From: Brachynemurus nebulosus
Taxonomy: Eukaryota > Arthropoda > Insecta > Neuroptera > Myrmeleontidae
DNA length: 64,000 bases
Direction of reading: 5' to 3'
Assembly (NCBI GenBank): GCA_035578155.1
Contig: JAPWDM010000008.1
Location: forward strand, 10,001 to 74,000
Shown here in pieces: positions 1 through 11,600 of the stretch. The position numbers and the translations under genes were made by a program. How positions within the stretch are numbered: position 1 is the first letter of the stretch; each line of letters begins with the position of its first letter. Under the pieces are notes generated by a model. It was not told where the DNA came from. It did not search any database and saw nothing but the letters and a program-made list of their open reading frames with translations.

Positions 1-2299
1 CCGGTGCCCACACCGGCGCACCATACAGCAATATAGACTGTACCACACCGCCCAACACCTTCCGCCTTTCACTAGTCGGCCCTCCCATATTCGGCATCAC
101 GCGAGATATGCTAGTCGCCGCCTTGTCAGCTCTCATCGTTGCGTGTATTATATGTTCTCCAAACGACATCCTGCGGTCTATTACAATTCCCAAGTATTTG
201 AGACTTTTTGCGGACAGTACTATTTGTTCCTTAATTTGGACACTGATCCTCTCCACCCGGTTCCCTGGTGCCTTTAGTACCACTGCTTCCGTCTTTTCGG
301 GTGCTAGTTCTAAGTCATTTAGTCTCATCCACCCGTCAATCCTGTTCAGCGCCTCATTCACCTTGAATTCCAATATGTCTTTATAGTCGGCACATGCCAC
401 CACGGCTAGGTCATCGGCATATCCAATACTCATAACCCCTTCCCCTAGGTCCAGCTCCAACACACCATTATAGCCAGTATTCCAAAGAACAGGCCCTAAT
501 ACTGACCCCTGTGGAACCCCCGCCATTATTTCCATTTCTCTCCCTCTATCCACTCTCAAAACCCTGTTACGTAGGTATGCGCTAATAATTCTTACTAGGT
601 AGTCAGAAATACCACCCTGTCTAAGTTTTTCTATTATTCTACCGTGTGTCATGCTGTTGAACGCATTTCGTACGTCAACCGTTACCAGCACGCACCACTT
701 TTCTTTCGTTCTCTTGACAGTTTCCGTTACACAGGTAACCGCATCAATTGTTGACCGCCCCTTCCTGAATCCATACTGGTTTGATGAAATTATCTCTTTC
801 TCTGTTAATTCCTTTTCCAGGCGCCCACGTATTAGTATTTCATAAAGCTTGCCCAAGGTATTGAGTAAGCATAAAGGCCTGTGTGCCGATACCTCCTCAA
901 TCGGCTTTCCAGGTTTCGGAATTAACACGAGTTTTGCTATCTTCCACTCGTCTGGAAAAGTCTGTTCCATCAGCAATTCGTTCATAACCTTTCGGATCCA
1001 TTCCGGGGCAATCTCAACCATCATTTTCACTGCCTCTGGGGGAATTCCATCAGGGCCAGGTGCCTTCCCGCTTCTCATACTTTTAGCTGCCATTATTACT
1101 TCCTCCTCACTAAAGGGTATTGCTTCTTCTTGTATCGGAGGTGTAACCCAAAAGCTTTCACGCCTTGGAAACAACTCCTTGGCTATCTCCACCTTTCTTT
1201 CTGTTTCTAATTTATATCCGTCCCCTCCACATTTACTCATGACTATTCTATAGCCCTCGCCCCAGACGTCGTTTTCTAGCCTATCGCACATCTCCCTCCA
1301 ATGATCCCTCTTAGACTCATAGATTGCTTTTTTGAGGCTTCTCCTCGCCTCTTTATGTTCGTCACACAACTCCTCTATTTCTTCTCCTTCCAATCCGGCT
1401 CTTCTACCCCGAGTTACCCGCCTCCTCTTCCTATTGCACTCCCTCCTAAGAGCCTCCACCTTCTCATTCCACCAGTACGGTTTCTTATTTAAGTGATTTT
1501 CCGTCCTGTGTGACGCAAAGTCTAACGCCTCCTTGATTATCTTCGAGCACGCCTCAGCTGTCCTCGGCCCCATCGTGTTATTGCCAGTCCGCAGCTCCAT
1601 ATAATTCCTGTAAGTTTCCCAATCTATATTATTCTTCATACTATCACCCGCATCCCTAACACCCGCCTCGTTGACTTCAAACCATATATAGGAATGGTCA
1701 CTCAATGTTTCCTCCTTTAAGACCTTCCATCCTCTAATCTTAGGTGCGAGCCTCCTATTACAAAAGGTGATATCTATGTAAGCCACGGAACCCCTCCTCT
1801 GGAAAGTTGGCGTATCCCCCTCATTTAGGATAATCAAGTCAAGTCCCGCACAGCAGTTTTCCAGGTATTCCCCCCTAGCATCCCTGGTCGGAGAGCCCCA
1901 CTGTGGAGACTTCGCGTTAAAATCTCCCAGCACAACACAGTCCTCACTCCTCAAGGTCCTCACCTCTTCCATAATACCATCAACCTGCTCACAATAATCA
2001 GCATGGCTGATGTTGGGTGACAGATAGCAACCTATTATATACAGGTTCTTCAGGTGCAGACATAAATACCCTCCCATAGCCCTACTTCTCCTTACCTCCA
2101 AATTCCTATTTATTATTTTAATACCAACATCCTCCCTCTGATCTTTTATCCATCCATCTTGAATCATTTTCTTATTTGGTTCACTCATCACTATGATGTC
2201 TGCACCCTTCTCCCTTGCAGTTGCAACCGCTTTGTCAACTGCAGCCCTTGCCCTCATACCATTCACTTGGAGAACCTTGAGTTGTGCCGTCTTCTGGAT
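1..2299 (-). CDS. ORF2 (endonuclease + reverse transcriptase) of an R1-clade, TRAS/SART-like non-LTR retrotransposon, 3' end beyond window
   Basis: Reading the minus strand from 2299 to the left edge gives one open frame of about 766 codons with no stop. It opens with the apurinic-type endonuclease (LKVLQVNGMRARAA near 2281-2240; GDFNAKSPQWG at about 1925-1895; SDH at 1702-1694) and continues into reverse transcriptase (GKAPGPDGI near 1070-1045; NQYGFRKGRS near 780-750; catalytic YADD at 421-410), then the post-RT LLYGAPVWAP block typical of R1-clade elements at the edge. These proteins nick the target and copy the element RNA there (target-primed reverse transcription). The abutting TTAGG array suggests the telomere-targeted branch; that is inference, since the 3' junction is outside the window. 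It follows ORF1 in the same frame after one TAG. The frame looks intact, so the copy is young or constrained. Confidence 0.93.
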   Translation of the reverse strand, partial: MQKTAQLKVLQVNGMRARAAVDKAVATAREKGADIIVMSEPNKKMIQDGWIKDQREDVGIKIINRNLEVRRSRAMGGYLCLHLKNLYIIGCYLSPNISHADYCEQVDGIMEEVRTLRSEDCVVLGDFNAKSPQWGSPTRDARGEYLENCCAGLDLIILNEGDTPTFQRRGSVAYIDITFCNRRLAPKIRGWKVLKEETLSDHSYIWFEVNEAGVRDAGDSMKNNIDWETYRNYMELRTGNNTMGPRTAEACSKIIKEALDFASHRTENHLNKKPYWWNEKVEALRRECNRKRRRVTRGRRAGLEGEEIEELCDEHKEARRSLKKAIYESKRDHWREMCDRLENDVWGEGYRIVMSKCGGDGYKLETERKVEIAKELFPRRESFWVTPPIQEEAIPFSEEEVIMAAKSMRSGKAPGPDGIPPEAVKMMVEIAPEWIRKVMNELLMEQTFPDEWKIAKLVLIPKPGKPIEEVSAHRPLCLLNTLGKLYEILIRGRLEKELTEKEIISSNQYGFRKGRSTIDAVTCVTETVKRTKEKWCVLVTVDVRNAFNSMTHGRIIEKLRQGGISDYLVRIISAYLRNRVLRVDRGREMEIMAGVPQGSVLGPVLWNTGYNGVLELDLGEGVMSIGYADDLAVVACADYKDILEFKVNEALNRIDGWMRLNDLELAPEKTEAVVLKAPGNRVERISVQIKEQIVLSAKSLKYLGIVIDRRMSFGEHIIHATMRADKAATSISRVMPNMGGPTSERRKVLGGVVQSILLYGAPVWAP

Positions 2300-4090
2300 C
2301 TACTTCCGACTCTTTGCCTTCGTGGCCCTCCTCGCTCGCTCCTCCTCCACAAGTCGCTTATAGTGCGGACATCTCATGGTGTCCGCCCTATGCCCCGGTC
2401 TTTGGCATTTATTACAATAGGCTGGGTTTTCGCAGTCTTTCACCGAGTGCCCAACCTGTCCACATTTAAGGCACTCCCTCGGTCTCTCCCTCTCCGCCGT
2501 GCATCCGCTTGTTTTGTGACCGAATTCTAGACACCTATAACATCTTGTTATACTTAGCCTCTCCTTAACTTCCGCCTCACCCCAGCCAATCCTTATTTTT
2601 CCCTCTTTTATTATTAACCTACCCGCCTCTTTCGGTACATCTATAATGGCAGTCTTGCTTCCATTTTTATTTATAATAACACTTTTAATTACCACTTTTT
2701 GCACTTGTGCATTGCCCTTTGCCCCTACTGCATTTAGGATGTCCTGTTCCGTGGCATCTCCATCTATGCCCATAATAACGAGATTCGTCATATTTCTTTG
2801 GATTGACACGGCCTTTATCTCCGCTTTCTCCTCAATCTCATCCTTTAGTTTATCCGCCATATCCCCTGTCGGCACCGTAAGTAATAGATCGCCTCTCCTT
2901 GTCCTCTTAATGTTCTTCACACAGACACCGATTTTGTCAATGTCAACTTTTTCCTTAATCTTTTGTAGGAGTTGAGCATACGTCGTCCCCTCTTCCGTTT
3001 TCACCACCACTGTTTCAGACTTTCTTGTTCCAATGCTTTCCTTCTTTTCATTTTTGGGACCACTTCCCGATTCCCGTCCTTGTATAGCATCTGTGTGCTT
3101 ATTTCCTACAGCCAATTCTACATCTACTTTGCTTTTCCTAAAAAGAGCTTCTATCACTTTCCTCATATATTCCAGGTCCAGGTCCTCCGTTACTGTAACG
3201 ATTCGCCCTTCTCCTCCCCTTTCCATAATATCTCTCGCTTTACTAATATAGTTGTATATGCTTTCCCAGTCATTTACGCCATTTTTGTCACTTTTGATTG
3301 GGAGAACATATATTCTCCTTTCACTTTCCGTTCCACCTCCTCTGCTTGTAACGGTCTTCATGTTATACTCAACGTACTCCAGGTTCCCTTCTTCCATTCC
3401 CTCCTCCAAAAGTTCTTGGACTCCTGGGTGTCTCTCCGCTATCAATTTTGTCACCCCTTTATTGCCACGATTATTCATGTCATGAAGAAGCAAAATGTTC
3501 TCTTCCCTCCCAACAGATGCGAAATTCCCTACTCTTAACTTGGTTTTATATATTTCCTCCTCCCACTCCGCGTCCAATATTGTGGCCAACTCTGAAAAGG
3601 AGGCTCCTTGATCTAGTATCTCTTCAACATCTGGTCCCTTTTTATCCAGGTTGACCTGGGTTCCGACCTCCACCTTCTTCGTACCTATCATCGGTGTCTG
3701 TGTATACGCCTCCGATTTGTGTACTATACACTGAAGTTCCTTCCTAGTTTTCTGTTCCTCTTCGACTTTAAGCCTTTCCAGAGTTTGCAGCAGTTTGGCC
3801 ACCTTCTCCTTAATTGTTTCCCTAATATTCAAGCCCTCCTTCATAATTTCCTCTGCTAGGCTTCTTGCCTGGCTCATCGCAGAATCAGTGAGATTCTTTG
3901 AATTGTTACCTGCACTGCCGGCTTTCTTTCGTTGTGCCTCCTGTGGCGACTCCTCTCTCGGCCTTTTGTAGGTTGATTTAGGTTCGTCCTCAATACAAAT
4001 CACCTCCTCTGTTTCTGTTTTTTGCAAGGTGTCACGTGTTCCTTCTCTCTTTCCTCTAACCTGGCTTTCCTCCTTTGTTTGTTTTGCCTC
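2300..4090 (-). CDS. ORF1 (gag-like nucleic-acid-binding protein) of the same R1-clade retrotransposon, probably 5'-truncated
   Basis: An open frame of 575 codons counted from a TTG at 4027. The frame is also open upstream to about 4093, where the telomeric array begins, and holds no ATG there; the first Met is at residue 51. The protein has an acidic/basic N-terminal half, a coiled-coil-like stretch near residues 55-90, and three CCHC zinc knuckles at about 496-509 (CYRCLEFGHKTSGC), 519-532 (CLKCGQVGHSVKDC) and 538-553 (CNKCQRPGHRADTMRC), as in R1-clade ORF1 proteins, which bind element RNA and take it to the target. Missing Met and 5' UTR, with the repeat array starting at once, suggest a 5'-truncated insertion. 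It ends in TAG at 2302-2300, and ORF2 continues in the same frame. Confidence 0.88.
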   Translation of the reverse strand, partial: EAKQTKEESQVRGKREGTRDTLQKTETEEVICIEDEPKSTYKRPREESPQEAQRKKAGSAGNNSKNLTDSAMSQARSLAEEIMKEGLNIRETIKEKVAKLLQTLERLKVEEEQKTRKELQCIVHKSEAYTQTPMIGTKKVEVGTQVNLDKKGPDVEEILDQGASFSELATILDAEWEEEIYKTKLRVGNFASVGREENILLLHDMNNRGNKGVTKLIAERHPGVQELLEEGMEEGNLEYVEYNMKTVTSRGGGTESERRIYVLPIKSDKNGVNDWESIYNYISKARDIMERGGEGRIVTVTEDLDLEYMRKVIEALFRKSKVDVELAVGNKHTDAIQGRESGSGPKNEKKESIGTRKSETVVVKTEEGTTYAQLLQKIKEKVDIDKIGVCVKNIKRTRRGDLLLTVPTGDMADKLKDEIEEKAEIKAVSIQRNMTNLVIMGIDGDATEQDILNAVGAKGNAQVQKVVIKSVIINKNGSKTAIIDVPKEAGRLIIKEGKIRIGWGEAEVKERLSITRCYRCLEFGHKTSGCTAERERPRECLKCGQVGHSVKDCENPAYCNKCQRPGHRADTMRCPHYKRLVEEERARRATKAKSRK

Positions 4091-5996
4091 AACCTAACCT
4101 AACCTAACCTAACCTAACCTAACCTAACCTAACCTAACCTAACCTAACCTAACCTAACCTAACCTAACCTAACCTAACCTAACCTAACCTAACCTAACCT
4201 AACCTAACCTAACCTAACCTAACCTAACCTAACCTAACCTAACCTAACCTAACCTAACCTAACCTAACCTAACCTAACCTAACCTAACCTAACCTAACCT
4301 AACCTAACCTAACCTAACCTAACCTAACCTAACCTAACCTAACCTAACCTAACCTAACCTAACCTAACCTAACCTAACCTAACCTAACCTAACCTAACCT
4401 AACCTAACCTAACCTAACCTAACCTAACCTAACCTAACCTAACCTAACCTAACCTAACCTAACCTAACCTAACCTAACCTAACCTAACCTAACCTAACCT
4501 AACCTAACCTAACCTAACCTAACCTAACCTAACCTAACCTAACCTAACCTAACCTAACCTAACCTAACCTAACCTAACCTAACCTAACCTAACCTAACCT
4601 AACCTAACCTAACCTAACCTAACCTAACCTAACCTAACCTAACCTAACCTAACCTAACCTAACCTAACCTAACCTAACCTAACCTAACCTAACCTAACCT
4701 AACCTAACCTAACCTAACCTAACCTAACCTAACCTAACCTAACCTAACCTAACCTAACCTAACCTAACCTAACCTAACCTAACCTAACCTAACCTAACCT
4801 AACCTAACCTAACCTAACCTAACCTAACCTAACCTAACCTAACCTAACCTAACCTAACCTAACCTAACCTAACCTAACCTAACCTAACCTAACCTAACCT
4901 AACCTAACCTAACCTAACCTAACCTAACCTAACCTAACCTAACCTAACCTAACCTAACCTAACCTAACCTAACCTAACCTAACCTAACCTAACCTAACCT
5001 AACCTAACCTAACCTAACCTAACCTAACCTAACCTAACCTAACCTAACCTAACCTAACCTAACCTAACCTAACCTAACCTAACCTAACCTAACCTAACCT
5101 AACCTAACCTAACCTAACCTAACCTAACCTAACCTAACCTAACCTAACCTAACCTAACCTAACCTAACCTAACCTAACCTAACCTAACCTAACCTAACCT
5201 AACCTAACCTAACCTAACCTAACCTAACCTAACCTAACCTAACCTAACCTAACCTAACCTAACCTAACCTAACCTAACCTAACCTAACCTAACCTAACCT
5301 AACCTAACCTAACCTAACCTAACCTAACCTAACCTAACCTAACCTAACCTAACCTAACCTAACCTAACCTAACCTAACCTAACCTAACCTAACCTAACCT
5401 AACCTAACCTAACCTAACCTAACCTAACCTAACCTAACCTAACCTAACCTAACCTAACCTAACCTAACCTAACCTAACCTAACCTAACCTAACCTAACCT
5501 AACCTAACCTAACCTAACCTAACCTAACCTAACCTAACCTAACCTAACCTAACCTAACCTAACCTAACCTAACCTAACCTAACCTAACCTAACCTAACCT
5601 AACCTAACCTAACCTAACCTAACCTAACCTAACCTAACCTAACCTAACCTAACCTAACCTAACCTAACCTAACCTAACCTAACCTAACCTAACCTAACCT
5701 AACCTAACCTAACCTAACCTAACCTAACCTAACCTAACCTAACCTAACCTAACCTAACCTAACCTAACCTAACCTAACCTAACCTAACCTAACCTAACCT
5801 AACCTAACCTAACCTAACCTAACCTAACCTAACCTAACCTAACCTAACCTAACCTAACCTAACCTAACCTAACCTAACCTAACCTAACCTAACCTAACCT
5901 AACCTAACCTAACCTAACCTAACCTAACCTAACCTAACCTAACCTAACCTAACCTAACCTAACCTAACCTAACCTAACCTAACCTAACCTAACCTA
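4091..5996 (+). repeat. Telomeric repeat array (AACCT)n, i.e. (TTAGG)n on the minus strand
   Basis: About 381 head-to-tail copies of AACCT over 1,906 bp with no variant unit that I can see. TTAGG is the ancestral insect telomere repeat. The C-rich strand reads left to right, the polarity of a left chromosome end. The array is bounded by the 5' side of a minus-strand retrotransposon (4090) and by a truncated plus-strand fragment (5997). Complete homogeneity suggests a young or telomerase-maintained tract, not an old internal telomere relic; the exact length may reflect assembly. Confidence 0.97.
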
Positions 5997-6971
5997 TAGG
6001 AACATCGCCCCAAGGATAGGTAACTGGGAGGTACTAGAGGAGGAAACATTAAGTGACCACATGTATATTACATTTGAAGTAAAAAATATAGGTACTGGGA
6101 AGGAGATGAGAGGTGAAAGAGGAGAGGTGGATCTGGAAGTATATAAAAACTTTATACAATTAAGAATGACTGGTGTAAAAGACAATGAAGGGACAGCGGA
6201 AGACTGTACAAAAATAGTCAGGGAAGGTCTGAGAATTTCTAGATCGAAAGGAGGGAATAGGGAAATCAAGCCTGCGTGGTGGAACGCGGAAGTAGAAAGA
6301 TACCGCATTATATGCAATGAGAGCAGGAGAAAAATGACTAGATTAAGGAGAGATGGGAGGGAGAACCAGTTTGAGGAAGCGCAGCGGACATACAAAGCAA
6401 ACAGGAGAAAATTCAGAAGAGCCATCTTCCAAGCTAAAAAAGATAACTGGCATAGGATCTGCGAGGAAGTTGAAAATGATATTTGGGGGGAGAGATATAA
6501 GATTGTGCAAGGGAAAATAGGTAAATATATGCACCGGTTGTCTGCAGAAAAGAAAAGAGAAATAGCAGAAGAGCTGTTCCCGAGAGAAAGAACCTTTTGG
6601 GTTATACCGGCAGCGCAAGAGAAAGTCCGAACTGTGAGCCAGGAAGAAGTGCAGAGGGTAGCCAGTCGAATGAAAAATGGAAAGGCCCCTGGTCCGGATG
6701 GTATCTCGGTAGAAGCCTTGAAGATTATGATGGAAATTGCCCCAGAATGGGTGGCAAGTATAATTAACAAATACTTAGCGGAACAAATATTCCCAGCAAT
6801 CTGGAAAGTGGCGAAACTGGTTTTAATACTTAAGCCAAGCAAGCCGGCCGACGATATTGCATCATATAGACCACTGTGTCTATTAAATACTTTTGGTAAA
6901 CTGTACGAAGGTGTCATAAGAGATAGGCTAGAGGCTGAGCTGGAGGAGAAGGGGGTTCTATCTGAAAAGTT
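5997..6971 (+). pseudogene. Internal fragment of a second R1-clade retrotransposon (end of endonuclease to mid reverse transcriptase)
   Basis: From the array edge the plus strand reads in one frame (codons in register with 6001) through the end of an endonuclease (EEETLSDHMYITFEV), a linker, and the start of reverse transcriptase (MKNGKAPGPDGIS at about 6670-6708; SYRPLCLLNTFGKLYEG at about 6865-6910). It stops after GVLSEK near 6969, where the family normally continues Q-x-GFR; a chance stop follows at 6979. Aligned with ORF2 of the left element it is clearly homologous but much diverged, so it is another family or lineage. Both ends are truncated: no ORF1, no YADD, no 3' tail. A CCTA microhomology lies at the 5' junction. 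Confidence 0.9.
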
Positions 6972-7526
6972 TGATAAATAACAAAATAACTAACAAAAAT
7001 TAATTTAAAATAACTATTTTTAAATTTTATTCACATGTCAATAAGCAGGTAACCTCACTTGTTTTAGGTTAGAATTTTAGGGTGAAAAACTGGGTCATAT
7101 CTTTAGAATTGAGCCTAGTAATATTGACCCCCATATTTCAATAATAAAAATCATTCTAAGGTATTTTATAAATATTTTAAAATAAATTATAAACAAATAT
7201 TAACCTGCTCATATATTTTTAATTAAATTTTCATACTTACATGGTGAATATTGCACAGATCAAAATGAGGTATCTTCTAAACTAAACCATTTAGAAAATA
7301 ACTAAAAAATAGCATTTACACACATTTTAAACTTAAATTTTTTTTTATTTACCTAGTTAATATATTCTATACTTTTTCAATTGCTATTCATTAGGCACAG
7401 AATAAATTACTTTAAATTAAGAATTTATTTTTTTCGTATTTAAAATATACCTAGTTTTTTTATTAATTTATAAAGAAGTTGAAAACGTCAGAAACTGGGC
7501 CAGGGTCAATTACCGGGTCTTTTACC
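6972..7526. other. AT-rich spacer, nothing recognised
   Basis: Very AT-rich sequence between the retrotransposon fragment and the first MITE. No frame, inverted repeat or repeat family that I can recognise. Confidence 0.6.
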
Positions 7527-8017
7527 TTAACACTTTCAGTCCCACGGCTTCGGCATCCGAAACCAAACAAAACTTCCCCAGAGGCCGACCGCGATCAATG
7601 ATTAATTGATTAGTTGATTACTCATTAATCATTATGTGTGCGATGTTTATCATGTTTATCATTCTTCATCACACGGATGTGTTCTCATTCACACAAACAC
7701 ATACATACCAACAAACACTACTCTCTTGGTTTCTATGTATAAAAAATTTTAAGATAAACAAAAAATACATAAAAAATATAATTTATATTTTTAAATAAAA
7801 TTGATTTGAATGCCAGCGTATATGTAGTATGTATGTATAATACGTATCACGTAGTACGTCTGTTTACAGTTTTACACATACATACGTGTGGAACTGTGTT
7901 GTGTGTTTGAATCATTTTATTTTATGTATTTGTTTATATAGTTTTTTTTTTTTTTTTTAAATATTGCCGGCTTCCGGGGAAATTTACTATGAAAGTGCTC
8001 GGGCCTCATAGTGTTAA
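7527..8017 (+). mobile_element. piggyBac-type MITE, family A, copy 1
   Basis: The 491-bp unit is bounded by TTAA (7527-7530 and 8014-8017), the piggyBac target. Inner ends begin CACTTTCAGTCCC on the left and, read inward from the right, CACTATGAGGCCC, an imperfect inverted repeat. No coding capacity. A second copy with the same ends and body lies at 62317-62784, which defines the borders independently. Confidence 0.85.
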
Positions 8018-8647
8018 TATGGAGAATGTCGTTTCCCGACCACTTGGCCAATCATAATTATAAATCAGCTAACCTAATGATTAAGAAAATGGCTAATTTC
8101 TTAAGCATTAGCCAGTTGTTTAAAAGCAATTCTTTAATTTTAAGCTCAATTCTGGTAGCCAAGAATCATTTCGGCTATTAGTTAGTATAACAACAAAAAG
8201 GTCGTGTTATTATTTTTTCCTTTTCAGACATTTTGGTTGACTATAGGACCCCACCAAGTTAGCCCTGCTATTTTCTTTTTTTCAGACAAAAAAACGTTGT
8301 GTCGTATTATGGTCCGGCCTCGGGACCTTTACAGTGCCCTTTTTTTTTGCTCATCAGTTGTATTTTTTACAAAAATGTAATTCTGTTTTTTAGTTTTGCT
8401 TATTAATTGTATTTTGAAAATAAATTTTTTGGAATTTTTCAAAATAACACACGAATAAAAATCAGATCTAAGATTGTTTGTTATGTTGTCCCGCATGCAC
8501 TAACCTAGTGAAAGAGTTGGCCACCATAAAATATGTACATATTTTTGTTTTCCTAAAAAATTATAAAAATAAAAATTAAATAGACATGACAACTAGAAAT
8601 TACACAAAATTTTATATTTACTAATTTTGTTCTAGGAAAGATATACA

Positions 8648-11600
8648 ATGAAATACAAAATACAAAAACAAAATTGTCTGAATTTAATAGAAATATTTGG
8701 TTTAGGAATACTAGTATTTGTATTAATATTGGGTAAGATATAATATCACTTCCACCCAAGTATTTTTATAAATAATTATTTTTTCTATAAATTTTTATTT
8801 TTATTTATTTTTTGAATCGGTTTTCTTGAAAAACTACGCTATTGTTTTTTCAGTTGCCTTCGATGCCCACTTTCATTATAGATATGTAACAAACAAGGTT
8901 TTAACAAAACTATTTATTGATGAGGAATTTATCGACTCGGCTGGAATCAAAAGTAACTTTAAAAATATTAAAAAACCTGTTGACATATTTTTTGTAAGTG
9001 CCATAGTTAATTTCCTAGAATTTCCTAAAAGAAGGAATACAAAACTATAATATTGTATTTAGTATTTAGAACAAACGCTAATAAATGGATTTTATGGTAA
9101 AACAACCGAAGAAAATGATATGTGGGATAACTGGGATAATATTACCGTATCTCAAAGAAATCATTTGATTAACCCTTTGACATTCTCTTTGGTAATTTTT
9201 ATACGTAGAAGCAAAAGTTTAAAATAGTTACATTTGAACATATAAGTACCGTTTTTAATCTATGACAAAATCAAAAAAATTTATTTTGATTTTTTTTATA
9301 TATATTAATTATTTAATTTTAGATTAAGAGGGAAAAAAATTAAAATCAGCTCTTAAGCAGTGCTTAATTTCGGCCGGAATGCAGCGAAAATTTATTTATT
9401 CGTTTAATCATAAATTTTCAAAAATCGAAGTTTATGACTTTGAGACGGCCATATGGTTGAGAAGGAAGCAAAATATGTGACTATGTGTTCCGGTGCCTAA
9501 AATTTTAGAAATTAAGCACTGCACCCAACTACTCTATCATTATACCTATTAACTGATCTTTTTTTCATTCAAAAATACATTAGGTTACATCGAGCATTTA
9601 CAAATGTAACTCTTCCTCAATAATGAAGCATTTATATAAGAACCGATTGGCTACTTGTTACAATAATTCTGTAACTAAAACAAAATTTCACAAGAAGTTA
9701 AATACACAGGAAGAGAGCAAAATTTTGAACGCAGGCTGGATAGTTAACAATACATGCAACATTGACAGTCAATTACTGCCAACAAATTCTTCAAAATGTT
9801 ACATGAAAACCATAAATTTAACAAAAACGAACTTATTAAACAATATAAGAGAGTTGCAGCAATCGAAAATTTTAACATCTGCTACACTGACAATGTCAGT
9901 CCATTTTACATTATTCAATCATGATATAAATCAAATGGTTCAATGTCGGTAAGCCCTCATTTCAATTTCGAACACTTTAAAAATGTTTTTTAGAGCACTT
10001 TTTCATTACTGATGAGCAAAATCAGTCTTGTTAGTCTTGCAGTTTTGTCTCGGTCTTTGCAAGACCACTACCAAAACAAATCAAATACCAATTCAAATGA
10101 ACAAAATCAAGAAAAAAAACAATAATTCTAAAGATTTCTACATATAGACTCTTGCTAAAGATTAAAGAATTCCTAAAGATTTTGTCAGTTATTGTTATAA
10201 AAATTTTTGAATAATCTCCATATGGCTTATTATCTATTAAATTAATTATTTAATAATATTTTTGAAAATTTCTTAAAAATCTTCATCGCAGCACAATTTA
10301 AAAATACAAGATCAATCTTATTCTTGCAGTATTTTTGAACAAAACCGAAATCAAGATTACAAGGATCGGGATCTTAATGTTACATTTGCTCATCAGTCAT
10401 CACTATTTTAAAATGTTAAGACCATAACCTACAATGATCAAACGACCACCTGCTACACTATTTTGACAGATAGAATTATTATTCTTTACTTTATTCCCAC
10501 TTTAAAGAAATTAATTATTCTGTTATTACAGTTTAATATTTGAATTTCTTTTGACCAACGATGTGCACCCAAGTTATAATTTTCAAACTATTCATATTCC
10601 GCCAGTACTACATGCGTGGGCCTATGTTGGATTAGGTATTCAGATATTATGTATATGTCATTTCGTTTTTTGGATAATTTGTAAAGTCATTGAAATAGTT
10701 TTGACTGGTAGAAAATTTTTCCTGAAGCTGACATATTGGCTTGACCTGTGTATTCATTTGGTAAGATTTGGAATATTTTTAATTTCAGCCGCTATTTTGA
10801 AGCTTGCATTTTTTTTTAAATAGTTTTGCTAGGCAAAATTTTTTTATATGTAATAATAATAATAATAATAATTATAATCTTTGTTTATAAATGGTATTAA
10901 ATCAAGATCATTTGATTGGTTAGTATATTATACTATACAGGTTAGCCAGTTTCGCTAGATTTTTGGTTCCAGTTTTTAAATCCATATATAACTCAGTGGT
11001 GTAGAATCGAATTATTAAAAAATTGCAAACTAAACGGGTTTATATGATATACATACGTATAAAAGAAAAATGTTTACAAACGTGTGCTTTCGAAAATCGA
11101 AAATAACTAACTTCGTCTTGATGAAGGTGGGTTGGCGAATATTTACTTACTTTAAATACAAAATCTGCTTTCCATTTTTAAACTATACTTTTTACCTAGT
11201 TGAACGTTGCTGGTAAAATATATGAAAATTACAAAATTTTTGTGTAATTGTGGTATTTACCGTATTTACTATGGTAATTAAAAGTTTGTTTACTCTTGTA
11301 ACTACGGAGTTGGCTTGCCCGTAGTAAGCTGTAGTAAGAAAATTGGGTATAGGCAGGACAATAACATGTAACTGGCCTACCTGTATAGCAAATAGTGTCA
11401 GATTGATGTATCTTGGTATTATAAACCATATAGAATGCGTCACAATACAGTTTAAAGTAATTTAGTTATATCGTAAGGACATTTGATGTTCACCTGGTAG
11501 GTTTTAAATCTTTCTGATTAAAATCTCTGAAATCCTAAGGTACCGCATTATAAATTTTAAATTAATGGTGGAATTTTGTATAATAACTTTGGTCAGGACC

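Noticed and set aside
108..3654. Several plus-strand open frames over the left retrotransposon
   Set aside because: They lie antisense to intact ORF1/ORF2, which have clear zinc-knuckle, endonuclease and RT motifs; they are shadows.
5994..6917. Minus-strand 307-codon frame
   Set aside because: Antisense shadow of the plus-strand retrotransposon fragment that carries the RT motifs.
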